Origin: Sulfidibacterium sp964456625
Lineage (GTDB): Bacteria; Bacteroidota; Bacteroidia; Bacteroidales; F082
DNA length: 64,000 nucleotides
Direction of reading: 5' to 3'
Assembly (NCBI GenBank): GCA_964456625.1
Contig: CAYWBO010000001.1
Coordinates: 48,406 to 112,405, forward strand
The translations under genes were made by a program, and so were the position numbers. Of the stretch, positions 43,271 through 52,778 are shown piece by piece. Below the pieces are notes generated by a model that saw only the letters and a program-made list of their open reading frames with translations, was not told the DNA's origin and did not search any database. Position 1 is the first letter of the stretch. Each line of letters starts with the position of its first letter.

Positions 43271-44146
43271 ATGATAAAATCCATGACCGGCTATGGAAAG
43301 ACCGTTGCCGAATTGCCGGGTTACAATTTAACCATTGAATGCAGGACACTCAACAGCAAGCAACTGGATTTGAATATGCGTATTCCGCAGCAGTTCCGGG
43401 CAAAGGAACTGGATCTGCGGAGGCTTGTATCCAACGAATTAAACCGTGGTAAAGTCGATTTCGTTATTTCATACGAAGAAAGCAAACAAAATAATGCCCC
43501 CAGGATCAACCACGAAAAGGCACTGGAGTATTACCATGAACTGAAAGCGCTGTCTGAAGAGTTGCATGAAATACCTGAAAACGGTTTTCTGGCTTTGATA
43601 GCTCGATTACCGGATGTCTTTTATACACCGGAAACCGAATTCAACAATGACGACTGGCAAATTGTGGAACAAAAGATCCAGGAAGCACTGGACCTGGTGA
43701 ATGAATTCCGGTCTCACGAAGGGGCGATCATGGAAGGGGACTTCCGCATGCGGATACAGAACATCCTCGGTCTTCTCGAACGGGTTCCGGAATATGAAGA
43801 ATCCCGCGTGGGAAAGATCAGAGAAAGAATAGAAAGCAGCCTGGCACAGTATTTCTCGGATGTACGTTACGATGAAAACAGGCTGGAACAGGAAATCATT
43901 TTTTACATAGAAAAGCTGGATATCACCGAAGAAAAGATCCGGCTGAAAAAGCATTGCGATTATTTTACCGAGATTCTCGACGCGGAAGAACTGGTGGGCA
44001 AGAAACTGGCTTTTGTGCTTCAGGAAATTGGCCGCGAGATCAACACCCTTGGCTCCAAAGCCAATGATGCCATGCTGCAGAAGCTGGTAGTTCTGATGAA
44101 AGACGAGTTAGAGAAGTTGAAAGAACAAATGTTGAACGTTTTGTAA
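43271..44146 (+). CDS. yicC: YicC/YloC family endoribonuclease
   Basis: A 291-residue protein of the YicC family, described as an endoribonuclease. Clear family marks are SMTGYGK at the start, ECRTLNSKQLDLNMRIP and the C-terminal GREINTLGSKANDAMLQKLVVLMKDELEKLKEQMLNV. Gene order with gmk directly after is the usual one in bacteria; the stop and the gmk start overlap in TAATG. TATATTTG at 43245-43252 is a likely -7 box, giving a very short leader. Confidence 0.95.
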   Translation: MIKSMTGYGKTVAELPGYNLTIECRTLNSKQLDLNMRIPQQFRAKELDLRRLVSNELNRGKVDFVISYEESKQNNAPRINHEKALEYYHELKALSEELHEIPENGFLALIARLPDVFYTPETEFNNDDWQIVEQKIQEALDLVNEFRSHEGAIMEGDFRMRIQNILGLLERVPEYEESRVGKIRERIESSLAQYFSDVRYDENRLEQEIIFYIEKLDITEEKIRLKKHCDYFTEILDAEELVGKKLAFVLQEIGREINTLGSKANDAMLQKLVVLMKDELEKLKEQMLNVL

Positions 44147-44733
44147 TGGAAAAAGAAATTAAAAAAGGCAAACTCATCATTTTTTCAGCACCTTCGGGAT
44201 CGGGCAAGACCACGTTGGTGCATTACATTATGACACAACTTTCCAATCTGGAATTTTCTGTATCCGCCACCAACCGCAAGGCAAGGCCTGGTGAAAAAGA
44301 CGGCGTAGACTACTATTTTCTGACTACGGAAGTCTTCAAGGAAAAAGTAGCCCAAGGAGAATTTGTGGAATGGGAAGAAGTATACGACAACCAATTTTAT
44401 GGAACCTTAAAGAGTGAAGTGGAACGCATCCGCGACCGCGGAGACTCCGTAATTTTTGATGTGGATGTCAAAGGTGGGTTGAGCATCAAGAGAATTTACG
44501 GAGATGAGGCGCTGGCCGTCTTCATCAGGCCGCCTTCTGTCGCCGTGTTAGAAAGCAGGCTGCACCACCGTTCCACGGAAAGTGAAGAAAGTATCAACAA
44601 AAGAATTGCCCGCGCCTCCTACGAGCTGGGATTTGAAGATAAATTCGATGTAGTACTGGTCAATGATGAATTAGAGAAATCGAAAAGTTCCAGCCTTGCT
44701 GTCGTTAAAGACTTTCTGAACAGGAATGACTGA
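44146..44733 (+). CDS. gmk: guanylate kinase
   Basis: A 195-residue kinase that makes GDP from GMP. The P-loop is APSGSGKTT (about residues 15-23), GMP-binding SATNRKARPGEKDGVDYYF follows, then GEFVEWEEVYDNQFYGT, and the lid/LID arginines lie in SRLHHRSTESEESINKRIARA. Translationally coupled to yicC through a one-base overlap. Length matches the family. Confidence 0.96.
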   Translation: MEKEIKKGKLIIFSAPSGSGKTTLVHYIMTQLSNLEFSVSATNRKARPGEKDGVDYYFLTTEVFKEKVAQGEFVEWEEVYDNQFYGTLKSEVERIRDRGDSVIFDVDVKGGLSIKRIYGDEALAVFIRPPSVAVLESRLHHRSTESEESINKRIARASYELGFEDKFDVVLVNDELEKSKSSSLAVVKDFLNRND

Positions 44734-44765
44734 AGGTCATTCATTTAATCTTTAAGTAAAATCCC

Positions 44766-45767
44766 ATGAGGAAAATCGTACTTCCTGATTATAAGAAAAA
44801 CATTTTAAGGGCCATTCTGAGTCTACAGGTCGTGGAATCGGAAATCCCCAAGCCGGCAAAGGATGAAGTGTTGATCAAGGTACATGCAGCCCCTTGCAAT
44901 CCTTCGGACATTGCATTTATGGAAGGAGGTTACAATGTTGTGAAAACCCTGCCGGCGGTGCCGGGACTTGAAGGCTCCGGCGTGATCATCGATGCGGGAG
45001 AAGGGGCGGAAAACCTCATTGATAAAAAAGTAAGCTTCTTTTCTCAGGATGACAGAGACGGTTCCTGGTCGGAATATCTCTGCCTGAACAAAAAAAATCT
45101 GGTGGTTCTGGATGATCAGATGGACATGGCCCAGGCGGCCTGTTTTGCCATCAACCCATTTACCGCCAGGGGGTTGCTCGACATCGCTCTGTTGCACAGC
45201 GTTCCCTGTATCATTCAAAATGCCGCCGGGGGTCAGGTGGCGGCTTTCGTACGGCAGATGGCCGAAGAACTGGATATCAAAGTCATCGATATCGTCCGGA
45301 AGAAAGAAAGTGCCGACCAGTTGAAAAAAGCCGGCGCCAGAAATGTCCTGCTGGAACACGATGAAGATTTTGAAAAAAAGCTGATGAAGCTTTCCGGCAA
45401 ACTGGATGCTACACTGGCATTCGATGCTGTGGGAGGGGAGCTTACAGGAAAAATATTGAATGTCATGCCCGAGGGCTCTGAAATTGTGGTTTACGGAGGC
45501 TTGTCTAATCAGCCGGTATCGGGCATCGATCCCCTTGGGTTGATCTTCAAAGACAAGATCGTATCCGGTTTTAATCTGGCTGACTGGCGCGAAATGCTGG
45601 ACGACGATTATTTTGATGAGATCTCTCAAGAAATGCAGGCCCGTTTCATCGACGGAACATACAAAACCCGTATTAACATCCGGACGGATTTCGATCATAT
45701 TACAACCGGATTAACGAACTACCTGCGGCAGATGAGCGCCGGGAAAATCTTAATTTCACCCAGATAA
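44766..45767 (+). CDS. medium-chain dehydrogenase/reductase (quinone oxidoreductase-like)
   Basis: A 333-residue zinc-independent MDR protein. The GroES-like N-terminal domain has VHAAPCNPSDIAFMEG and GLEGSGVI; the Rossmann part has IIQNAAGGQVAAFVRQMA in the place of the usual AAGGVG nucleotide loop. No zinc-ligand set of alcohol dehydrogenases is present. Probable NAD(P)H-dependent reduction of enones or quinones; the substrate is unknown. It follows gmk by 32 bp and precedes the folA-type gene by 17 bp, so the four genes may share a transcript. Confidence 0.85.
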   Translation: MRKIVLPDYKKNILRAILSLQVVESEIPKPAKDEVLIKVHAAPCNPSDIAFMEGGYNVVKTLPAVPGLEGSGVIIDAGEGAENLIDKKVSFFSQDDRDGSWSEYLCLNKKNLVVLDDQMDMAQAACFAINPFTARGLLDIALLHSVPCIIQNAAGGQVAAFVRQMAEELDIKVIDIVRKKESADQLKKAGARNVLLEHDEDFEKKLMKLSGKLDATLAFDAVGGELTGKILNVMPEGSEIVVYGGLSNQPVSGIDPLGLIFKDKIVSGFNLADWREMLDDDYFDEISQEMQARFIDGTYKTRINIRTDFDHITTGLTNYLRQMSAGKILISPR

Positions 45768-45784
45768 AAAGAGAAAGGAAAGGT

Positions 45785-46288
45785 TTGGAAAAAGTAAACA
45801 GAAAAATAACGATTATCGCCGCCATAGCGGAAAACGGGGTCATAGGCGGGAACAACGAATTGCTGTGGCATATTTCCGCTGATCTGAAACGCTTTAAAAA
45901 ACTGACCACAGGGCACACCGTTGTAATGGGAAGCAGGACTTTTCAATCCCTGCCGGTTCGTCCTTTGCCGCAGCGCACCAACATCGTGATGACACGTAAT
46001 CAGGATCAGACTGCCGAATCCTGGGTTGTAGTGCATTCCGTAGAGGAAGCGCTGGAGAAAATGAATCCTGAAGGAGAAAACTTCATTATCGGTGGAGGCA
46101 ACATTTACACAGAATTTCTACCGCTGGCACAAAAACTCTACGTCACGCGTGTGCACCAATCATTTACCGGAGACACTTTTTTCCCGGAAATATCTTCTGA
46201 TGAATGGGAACTCGTAGAAAACCTGCTGGTCGACAATGATCCGCAGAACGAATTCAGCTATTCTTTTGAAACTTACCTGAGAAAATAG
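45785..46288 (+). CDS. folA: dihydrofolate reductase
   Basis: A 167-residue NADPH-dependent reductase making tetrahydrofolate. ITIIAAIAENGVIGGNNELLWHIS includes the substrate-site Trp and the acidic/amide region, VVMGSRTFQSL binds NADPH, and FIIGGGNIYTEFLP follows. The start is a TTG at 45785: no in-frame ATG precedes it and the family N-terminus begins about seven residues later. It is convergent with the thioredoxin-like gene, stops 1 bp apart. Confidence 0.94.
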   Translation: MEKVNRKITIIAAIAENGVIGGNNELLWHISADLKRFKKLTTGHTVVMGSRTFQSLPVRPLPQRTNIVMTRNQDQTAESWVVVHSVEEALEKMNPEGENFIIGGGNIYTEFLPLAQKLYVTRVHQSFTGDTFFPEISSDEWELVENLLVDNDPQNEFSYSFETYLRK

Positions 46289-46289
46289 A

Positions 46290-46811
46290 TCACTGTTTCA
46301 GCAGCTCTCCGATTTTCTTTTTCATGTTCAAAAACTCATTCTTGTTATAGAGCCGGGTGAGGAAAGCAATTTTTCCCTGCTGGTCGATGACAATATTCCG
46401 GGTAACGCCGGCATTTTTAACTGCGAAATCATAAAACTGCGCCCCGCTTTGATCCACAGCCATGGGATAGGTTATTTTCATTTCCTTCTTAAAAGCCGCT
46501 GCCGTGTCAGCAGGTTGCTGGAAATCAACAGCCACCAAAAGGAAATTTTTATGTTTGTACACATCCCATATTTCCTTTTCAAGATGCGGCATTTCCCTGC
46601 GGCAAACCGGACACCAACTGGCGGTAAACTGCAAAACGACAACTTTGCCCCGTAACTGATCCAGCGTCTTATTTTTTCCATTGACAAAATGAAGGGTAAT
46701 ATTGGGCGCTTTATCACCCACCTTTACGTGATACCCCCTGTCAACTTCATTTTGTGAGAACGCCGTCAGGCTGCAAAAAAGAAATATAAGTGTCAAAATT
46801 TTGAATTTCAT
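46290..46811 (-). CDS. TlpA-like thioredoxin-fold protein, exported
   Basis: The start is placed at ATG 46811, which gives a proper signal peptide (MKFKILTLIFLFCSLTAFSQ) and 173 residues; an upstream in-frame start at 46841 would add ten residues before it. The redox motif is WCPVC (Cys67, Cys70) within FTASWCPVCRREMPHL, followed by VAVDFQQ and a typical cis-Pro region (GVTRNIVIDQQGKI). It probably works in the periplasm in thiol reduction or cytochrome maturation; the partner is unknown. Confidence 0.9.
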   Translation of the reverse strand: MKFKILTLIFLFCSLTAFSQNEVDRGYHVKVGDKAPNITLHFVNGKNKTLDQLRGKVVVLQFTASWCPVCRREMPHLEKEIWDVYKHKNFLLVAVDFQQPADTAAAFKKEMKITYPMAVDQSGAQFYDFAVKNAGVTRNIVIDQQGKIAFLTRLYNKNEFLNMKKKIGELLKQ

Positions 46812-46979
46812 AAGTACCTTTTTAAATATAATAAGTGCCAAATGTAAATATTTTTCAGTAAAAAAATATCAAAGCAAATCAGAATGGGATACCGCTGTTT
46901 ATTTTATTAAATTTGTATAGGTCGCAGACGCAGTGCGTCAGCCTTTTTTTAATAATTTTTTACACCAACTGTCTGAAAT

Positions 46980-48011
46980 TTGAAAGATACTTCAGAATTC
47001 ATAAAGGGGGCCATCCTGGTACTGATGCTGATAATCGTGGGCACAGTGGGGTTCATGTTTTTCGAACATTTCTCTTTCCTCGATGCCCTTTTCATGACGG
47101 TGATCAGCATGTCGACCGTAGGCTACGGAACCATGCATCCTTTATCTCCCTGGGGAAAGATCTTTTCGATCCTGTTTATACTTGTGAGTCTGGGCGTGGT
47201 GGGTTACTTCATCTCACAGATCACCCAGCACTTTCTGAAACGTCAGTTTGGGTTTTTCTTCGGACAATACAACAGAAATCTAAAGCGAAAAAAAATGAAA
47301 AACCATGTCATTGTCTGCGGCTATGGCCGGAACGGCAGTCAGGTTGTAAAAGAACTGGTTGCTTATAAAGAAAAGATCGTGGTTATCGATAACCATCACG
47401 AGTTGATCTTAAATCAGAATTTTGATCGCACTGAATTCATCGAGGGGGACGCGACGGTGGACGAGGTGCTGATCCGGGCCGGGGTGCAGAAAGCATCTGC
47501 TCTCATCACCGCCCTGCCGGTAGACGCCGACAACCTGTACGTGGTACTGAGCGCCAGGGCATTAAATCCCGACTTGAAAATCATCAGCCGGGCATCCACA
47601 GAAAGTGCGGAGAAGAAGTTGCGGATGGCGGGCGTCACGAATGTGGTGACACCGGAGCGGGTGGGAGGTACCCATATGGCCACGCTGGTGGCACAACCCG
47701 ACGTAATGGAATTTCTGGAGTGCCTGAACCGCCGTGGTAATTCGCCCGTGCAACTGACGGAGATCATCTGCGACAATTTACCCATGGACCTTATTAACAA
47801 GCCTATCAAAGAAATCGGATATCGTAAAATCACAGGCGCTAATATCCTGGGATTCAAAACCGAAGGTGGGGAATACATCGTCAATCCGTCGCCGGATACT
47901 CAGTTGTATCCCAACTCCAAATTGTTCGTGTTGGGGACTTCCGACCAGATTGCCGATTTCGCCAAACTGGTAGGGGGTACCGTCTTGTCTCAGGAAAAGT
48001 CCGCAGAATAA
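46980..48011 (+). CDS. potassium channel with RCK/TrkA domains
   Basis: A 343-residue channel. Two membrane segments flank the selectivity filter TVGYG (about residue 46), then a TrkA-N/RCK domain with GYGRNGSQVVKEL (Rossmann loop) and a TrkA-C domain ending at about 335. The start is a TTG at 46980 because a stop lies two codons upstream and the next ATG falls within the first membrane segment. It would conduct K+ under ligand control by the RCK ring. It precedes the antiporter gene by 65 bp. Confidence 0.9.
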   Translation: MKDTSEFIKGAILVLMLIIVGTVGFMFFEHFSFLDALFMTVISMSTVGYGTMHPLSPWGKIFSILFILVSLGVVGYFISQITQHFLKRQFGFFFGQYNRNLKRKKMKNHVIVCGYGRNGSQVVKELVAYKEKIVVIDNHHELILNQNFDRTEFIEGDATVDEVLIRAGVQKASALITALPVDADNLYVVLSARALNPDLKIISRASTESAEKKLRMAGVTNVVTPERVGGTHMATLVAQPDVMEFLECLNRRGNSPVQLTEIICDNLPMDLINKPIKEIGYRKITGANILGFKTEGGEYIVNPSPDTQLYPNSKLFVLGTSDQIADFAKLVGGTVLSQEKSAE

Positions 48012-48076
48012 ATTTTGATGAATTTCGGGGCATTCTTTTAATTTTGCTTACGGTTTTATCCCGTTAAAATTCAGCT

Positions 48077-49033
48077 ATGCTACAACATTATTTTCTATTT
48101 GTCTCTGGTTTCGTCCTTCTGATCGGCGGAGCCCATGCCCTGGTCAGCGGCGCATCCAGTATCGGCACCCGCCTGAAAATATCACAGATGATTGTGGGGC
48201 TTACAATTGTGGCATTAGGCACTTCGCTTCCGGAACTGATCGTAAATATTTTTGCCAGCGCGCAAGGGAATAGTGCCCTGGCGTTGGGTAATATTCTGGG
48301 AAGCAATATCACCAATACCCTGCTGGTGGTCGGCGTTTCCGCTATCATTATTCCGGTTTCCATTGGAAAAACAACTTTTTTCAGGGATATCCCCTTCAGC
48401 CTGTTCGTACTCGTAATTTTGTTTTTGCTTGCCAACGATAGTTTTTTCGGACGGCCCGATTTTATCACCAGAATTGACGGTTTGATTTTGCTGGTCCTGT
48501 TGGGGATTTTTATCTATTTTACTTTCTTTAAAGGCGATCAGCCGGAGCCTTTGATGGAACAATCCATTACCGCTTTGCCGTTGGGAAGATCTATTTTTTA
48601 CATTATCGGAGGAGCGTTGGGTTTGTATTTCGGCGGCAACTGGATTGTGAACGGAGCGTTGGTGGTAGCACGCCAGATCGGCATTAGCGAAACCGCTATG
48701 GGACTGACACTGGTAGCAGGGGCAACCTCGTTGCCGGAACTGGCCACCTCCATTGTGGCTTCCAGAAAAAACAACACCGACATGGCCATAGGAAACGTCA
48801 TCGGTTCCAATATTATCAATATTTCCCTGGTGCTTGGAGTTACCGCCCTCATTCGGCCGATTTCATACTCCTCACACCTGAATATCGAGATGGGATTGGT
48901 TTTCCTTTCGGGCATTCTGCTCATGATTTTTGCTCAGTTTGGTAGAAAAAAACAGACTTTGAACCGGATAGAAGGCATATTTTTGGTCCTTTTGTATATC
49001 GTCTTCATTTATTTTTCAACACAATATCAGTAA
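48077..49033 (+). CDS. CaCA family calcium/sodium antiporter (YrbG-like)
   Basis: A 318-residue inner-membrane exchanger with about ten membrane segments. The two inverted alpha repeats are clear: GLTIVALGTSLPELIVN with GNILGSNITNTLLV in the first half, and GLTLVAGATSLPELATS with GNVIGSNIINISLV in the second. These carry the ion-binding Glu residues (each in SLPEL). Ion identity is inferred from the family. Full length. Confidence 0.94.
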   Translation: MLQHYFLFVSGFVLLIGGAHALVSGASSIGTRLKISQMIVGLTIVALGTSLPELIVNIFASAQGNSALALGNILGSNITNTLLVVGVSAIIIPVSIGKTTFFRDIPFSLFVLVILFLLANDSFFGRPDFITRIDGLILLVLLGIFIYFTFFKGDQPEPLMEQSITALPLGRSIFYIIGGALGLYFGGNWIVNGALVVARQIGISETAMGLTLVAGATSLPELATSIVASRKNNTDMAIGNVIGSNIINISLVLGVTALIRPISYSSHLNIEMGLVFLSGILLMIFAQFGRKKQTLNRIEGIFLVLLYIVFIYFSTQYQ

Positions 49034-49182
49034 CGATTTATTCAATTTTATACCCTGTTTAACAGATATTTAATAATGTTGACCTGATTCTTATCCGGCC
49101 CTGACGGGGCTAAGCATAGATTTAATTTACAAAAGCTTTGTTAAAAAATAGCAGAAATATTAGGTATTTTACAAATAGATAT

Positions 49183-49190
49183 TATATTTG
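49183..49190 (+). promoter_or_regulatory. predicted -7 box of rex
   Basis: TATATTTG fits TAnnTTTG, 26 bp before the rex ATG. Upstream, TTGTTAA at 49138-49144 is only half a Rex operator, so autoregulation is not well supported. Confidence 0.45.
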
Positions 49191-49215
49191 TTCTGTGAAT
49201 TGAATAACAAAAACT

Positions 49216-49851
49216 ATGGATCAGGATCTTATTAAGAAAATTCCCCACAAGACTATCGAAAGGCTCAGCCAGTACCGGCGTGCTCTCCTTATTTGCCTTG
49301 CCCAGGGCAAGACCCATATTTTTTCGCATGAGGTAGCAGAGATACAGCATATTACTGCGGTACAGGTCCGACGCGACCTGATGTTGATCGGTTACTCTGG
49401 AAACCTGCGAAAAGGGTATAACATCAAGGATCTGATAGCTTTAATCGGGAATATTATTGACAGCCAGGATGGCCAACGTGTGGCTATATTCGGGATGGGA
49501 AATTTCGGGCGTGCCATCAGCGCCTATTTTGAAGGCAGGAGAGAAAAACTCTCCATCGTGGCGGGCTTTGACGTAAATCCACAAAAAATAGGTACTCCTG
49601 TTGCCGGAGTTCCTGTTTATCATCTTGATCAGGCCTGCGAGGTGATTTCGAAAGAAAAAATAAAAATCGGCATCATCACCGTTCCGGGAAATCAAGCCAT
49701 AGAAATCTCCAAATTGATGGTTGAATGCGGCATTAAGGGTATTTTGAATTTCTCGCCTTCACCCGTCAAGGTTCCGGACGATGTTTTCCTTGATGAGTAC
49801 GATATGATCACTTCCTTAGAGAAAGTGGCCTTCTACGTAAAAGAGCAGTAA
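49216..49851 (+). CDS. rex: redox-sensing transcriptional repressor Rex
   Basis: A 211-residue repressor that leaves DNA when NADH rises. The N-terminal winged helix has the recognition segment VQVRRDLMLIGYSG (49-62) and KGYNI; the NAD(H)-binding Rossmann domain has IFGMGNFGRAIS (GxGxxG at 93-98). The C-terminal helix FLDEYDMITSLEKVAFYV is the domain-swap helix. Likely target is the twin operator in front of the hydrogenase genes at 20054-20107, 29 kb away. A terminator hairpin overlaps its stop codon. Confidence 0.96.
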   Translation: MDQDLIKKIPHKTIERLSQYRRALLICLAQGKTHIFSHEVAEIQHITAVQVRRDLMLIGYSGNLRKGYNIKDLIALIGNIIDSQDGQRVAIFGMGNFGRAISAYFEGRREKLSIVAGFDVNPQKIGTPVAGVPVYHLDQACEVISKEKIKIGIITVPGNQAIEISKLMVECGIKGILNFSPSPVKVPDDVFLDEYDMITSLEKVAFYVKEQ

Positions 49852-49873
49852 TCCAACGAATTACTGCTCTTTT
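49839..49873. terminator. terminator between rex and the carbamate kinase gene
   Basis: AAAAGAGCAGTAA (49839-49851) and TTACTGCTCTTTT (49861-49873) are exact 13-bp inverted copies; the left arm includes the rex stop. A/T runs on both sides suit the two convergent genes. Confidence 0.8.
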
Positions 49874-49906
49874 CCATTTATAAGTCCCCTATTAAACTTG
49901 CAAAAA

Positions 49907-50860
49907 TTATCGGGCCTGGTCCATGGTAATCCGGGTTCCGGCGTCATCATCGCCCAACCTGCTGGTTTCGGTAATGATGGTATCTTTTCCGGTCTTTTCC
50001 ACAAAGTTCACCGCAGCCCTGACTTTAGGGGCCATACTTCCTTCGCCAAACTGACCTTCTGCCAGATATTTTTTCGTCTCCGCCAGCGTCAGCTTATTGA
50101 GTGCTCTTTCCTGTGGCGTGTTAAAGTTAATAAATACCTTGTCCACATCCGTCAGAATATAGAATTCATCCGCGCCAATACCCACGGCGAGATTTGAAGA
50201 AGCGAGATCCTTGTCAATGACCGCATCAATACCCTGAAGCTTTTTTTCTTCCACATAGAAACACGGAATGCCACCGCCACCGACGGCGATCACGATGTTT
50301 CCTTCGCGGGCAATTTTCTCTATCGCTTTCTGGTTGAAGATCTCCAGCGGAACAGGGGAGGCCACCACTTTGCGCCATCCACGTCCCCGGGCGTCTTCCT
50401 TGTACACCGACTTGGATTTCTGCATAAACTCCATGGCTTCTTCCTTTGTATAGTAGGGCCCTACCGGCTTGGTAGGATGCTGAAATGCAGGGTCATTCTT
50501 GTCTACCAGCACCTGGGTCACCAGCGTGATAATATCACGGTGTTTGCCTTCTTTCATCATCACATTCATAAGCTGCTGCTCCAACACATAACCGATAAAT
50601 CCCTGTGAGTAAGCGCCGCAAATATCCATGGGCATTTCAGGAATGCCGTAAAGCTTACTTCCGGCCGAATTAGCGAGCAAAATATTACCTACCTGTGGTC
50701 CGTTGCCGTGGGTCAGTACCAGGTCATAATTCCGGTCCATTAAATTGAGAATATTTTTCCCGGCTTTGAAAGCGTTGTCTTCCTGCTCGTCGATCGTTCC
50801 CTGCTGTCCCGCCCTTAAAAGTGCGTTACCCCCAAAAGCCACAACTGCTAATTTCCTCAT
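49907..50860 (-). CDS. arcC: carbamate kinase
   Basis: A 317-residue amino acid kinase fold enzyme that makes ATP from carbamoyl phosphate and ADP, or the reverse. Motifs: VVAFGGNALL (start), LTHGNGPQVGNILL, GWRKVVASPVP, VIAVGGGGIPCF and the C-terminal GSMAPKVRAAVNFVEK. No arginine deiminase or ornithine carbamoyltransferase gene adjoins it. It could feed carbamoyl phosphate to HypF, but that is speculation. CAAATTTA at 50901-50908 gives a minus-strand -7 box TAAATTTG. Confidence 0.95.
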   Translation of the reverse strand: MRKLAVVAFGGNALLRAGQQGTIDEQEDNAFKAGKNILNLMDRNYDLVLTHGNGPQVGNILLANSAGSKLYGIPEMPMDICGAYSQGFIGYVLEQQLMNVMMKEGKHRDIITLVTQVLVDKNDPAFQHPTKPVGPYYTKEEAMEFMQKSKSVYKEDARGRGWRKVVASPVPLEIFNQKAIEKIAREGNIVIAVGGGGIPCFYVEEKKLQGIDAVIDKDLASSNLAVGIGADEFYILTDVDKVFINFNTPQERALNKLTLAETKKYLAEGQFGEGSMAPKVRAAVNFVEKTGKDTIITETSRLGDDDAGTRITMDQAR

Positions 50861-51157
50861 AACTAATTTCCTTATCTCTTTATTTATTTACGAAAGGGTG
50901 CAAATTTAAGGGTTTTAAGATGTAAAATCCCTTTCGGAGCTGGTTTTCTTCTGTAATTCAGAAAAATCAGTAAATCTCTTATCAAACGTTTGCAGAAATT
51001 TCTTTTCTCAGCTTCATTTCCCGAAAAAAGTCCGCATTTTTTCCAAAATCGACTTTACCGCTTCCTCAAAGGTTGAAATCGCAAGGATCCAGGAGGTTGA
51101 TGGTGCGTAAAGACAACATTTCCAAGTTTTTCTTAAATTGCACTTAAATTTCCAATT

Positions 51158-52687
51158 ATGACCTATCAAACCTATTTCAAAAACCATTGGACTAAGATCA
51201 CCGGGTTCATCCTTGGGCTCGCTTCTTTTTCTTTTGTGTTGCTGTTTTTGGATCTTAATCCCCAAAAACCAGCGGTCACGGCTACGCTGGCAGTAGCAAT
51301 ACTGATGGCGATCTGGTGGATTTTCGAAGTGGTTCCGCTGGCCGTAACTTCTCTGTTACCCATCTTTTTATATCCCATGCTTGGGATCATGGACGGCAAA
51401 ACAGTTTCCTCGGTTTATTTCAACGACATTATTTTTCTGTTTCTGGGTGGTTTTATGGTCGCCCTGGCCATGCAGCGCTGGAATCTTCACAAGCGTATTG
51501 CCTTGCGTATCCTGATGTTTACGGGCACAAGCCCCGCCAGGATACTGATGGGATTTATGCTGGCCACCGCCTTCTTATCCATGTGGATCTCCAACACGGC
51601 CACCACCATGATGATGATCCCGATCTTATTATCCATCATCGAACAGCTGAGTGAAAATATGGATAAGCGTTCGGCAGAAAAATTTACGATAGGGTTGTTG
51701 CTTGGAGTGGCTTACAGCGCATCTATTGGTGGCATGTCCACCTTGGTGGGAACACCGCCGAATCCCATGTTCGTCAAGGTGCTGGATATTATTTTCCCGC
51801 AGGCTCCGGAGATCAGCTTCTCTTCCTGGTTTTTGTTTGCCTTTCCGCTGGCAGTGATCATCTTTATCGTCACCTGGATCTATCTGTACATGCTTTACAG
51901 GCCTCTGAAAGCATCGGCACAGAATATTGACAGCAGCTCTTTCGCAGAACAATACCGCAGCCTGGGGAAACCGGGTTTTGAGGAAAAGATCATCCTGGCG
52001 GATTTTATGTTGATGGCCCTATTGTGGATGACTCGTTCCGAGATCAGCATCGGTAGTTTTTCCTTTCAGGGATGGGCAAGCCTTTTTTCCAAACCAACCT
52101 ATTTCAACGACGGTACCATCGCCATTTTTATGGGCGCCATCCTTTACTTTATCCCTTCCAAAACACAGAAAGACACTTTTCTGATGAACTGGGAGACTTC
52201 CAGGAAACTTCCATGGGACATTGTATTGTTGTTCGGTGGTGGTTTTGCGCTGGCCATCGGCTTTAAGGAGTCGGGGCTTTCCGCCTGGTTTGGCAATGCC
52301 CTGAGCTTTGTCAGCACATTGTCGCCTCTGCTGATGATCTTCATCATAGCCATGGTGATGACCTTTCTTACCGAGCTCACATCTAATACGGCAACCACAC
52401 AGATCTTACTGCCGATCATGGGAGCGCTGGCAGTTTCGTTGAAGATCAACCCGCTGTTTCTGATGGTCCCGGCCACCATCTCGGCATCCATGGCTTTTAT
52501 GCTGCCCGTGGCCACACCGCCCAATGCCATCATCTTCAGCTCGAACAAGATCTCCATCGCTCAGATGGCCAAAACCGGTTTTATCCTGAACATCATATGT
52601 GCCGCGCTGATCACGCTTTTCACGTATTATTATGCCCCCGTCGTATTTCATATTTCGCTGAATCAACTGCCGGCATGGGCGCATTAA
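51158..52687 (+). CDS. DASS/SLC13 family sodium-dependent anion transporter
   Basis: A 509-residue inner-membrane protein with about eleven to twelve membrane segments. The duplicated sodium/substrate motifs are SNTATTMMMIPIL in the first half and SNTATTQILLPIMGAL in the second, and ATPPNAIIF near the end is the family signature. Such carriers import di- or tricarboxylates or sulfate with Na+; which one is not clear. The 297-bp spacer upstream (50861-51157) shows no gene beyond the arcC promoter box. Confidence 0.92.
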   Translation: MTYQTYFKNHWTKITGFILGLASFSFVLLFLDLNPQKPAVTATLAVAILMAIWWIFEVVPLAVTSLLPIFLYPMLGIMDGKTVSSVYFNDIIFLFLGGFMVALAMQRWNLHKRIALRILMFTGTSPARILMGFMLATAFLSMWISNTATTMMMIPILLSIIEQLSENMDKRSAEKFTIGLLLGVAYSASIGGMSTLVGTPPNPMFVKVLDIIFPQAPEISFSSWFLFAFPLAVIIFIVTWIYLYMLYRPLKASAQNIDSSSFAEQYRSLGKPGFEEKIILADFMLMALLWMTRSEISIGSFSFQGWASLFSKPTYFNDGTIAIFMGAILYFIPSKTQKDTFLMNWETSRKLPWDIVLLFGGGFALAIGFKESGLSAWFGNALSFVSTLSPLLMIFIIAMVMTFLTELTSNTATTQILLPIMGALAVSLKINPLFLMVPATISASMAFMLPVATPPNAIIFSSNKISIAQMAKTGFILNIICAALITLFTYYYAPVVFHISLNQLPAWAH

Positions 52688-52706
52688 ACCATAACATCAT
52701 TTAGAA

Positions 52707-52735
52707 TTTGTTTTTCAAAAAACCTCCTATATTTG
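52707..52735 (+). promoter_or_regulatory. predicted promoter of the sodium:solute symporter gene
   Basis: TTTG at 52707-52710 and TATATTTG at 52728-52735 lie 17 bp apart, a full match to the Bacteroidota promoter pattern; the leader would be about 37 nt. Confidence 0.6.
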
Positions 52736-52778
52736 TTAAACCATAAAGCAAAAGGATTTATTATTTAACTCAAACCCC

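Noticed and set aside
49138..49155. Rex autoregulatory site upstream of rex
   Set aside because: Only the left half TTGTTAA is present; the right half does not match.
51014..51265. Small minus-strand gene overlapping the start of the DASS transporter
   Set aside because: It overlaps the transporter N-terminus, lacks any recognisable domain and looks like a chance antisense frame.
52740..52757. Rex site before the sodium:solute symporter (TTGTTAAACC)
   Set aside because: Only one half site; it overlaps the -7 box by chance.
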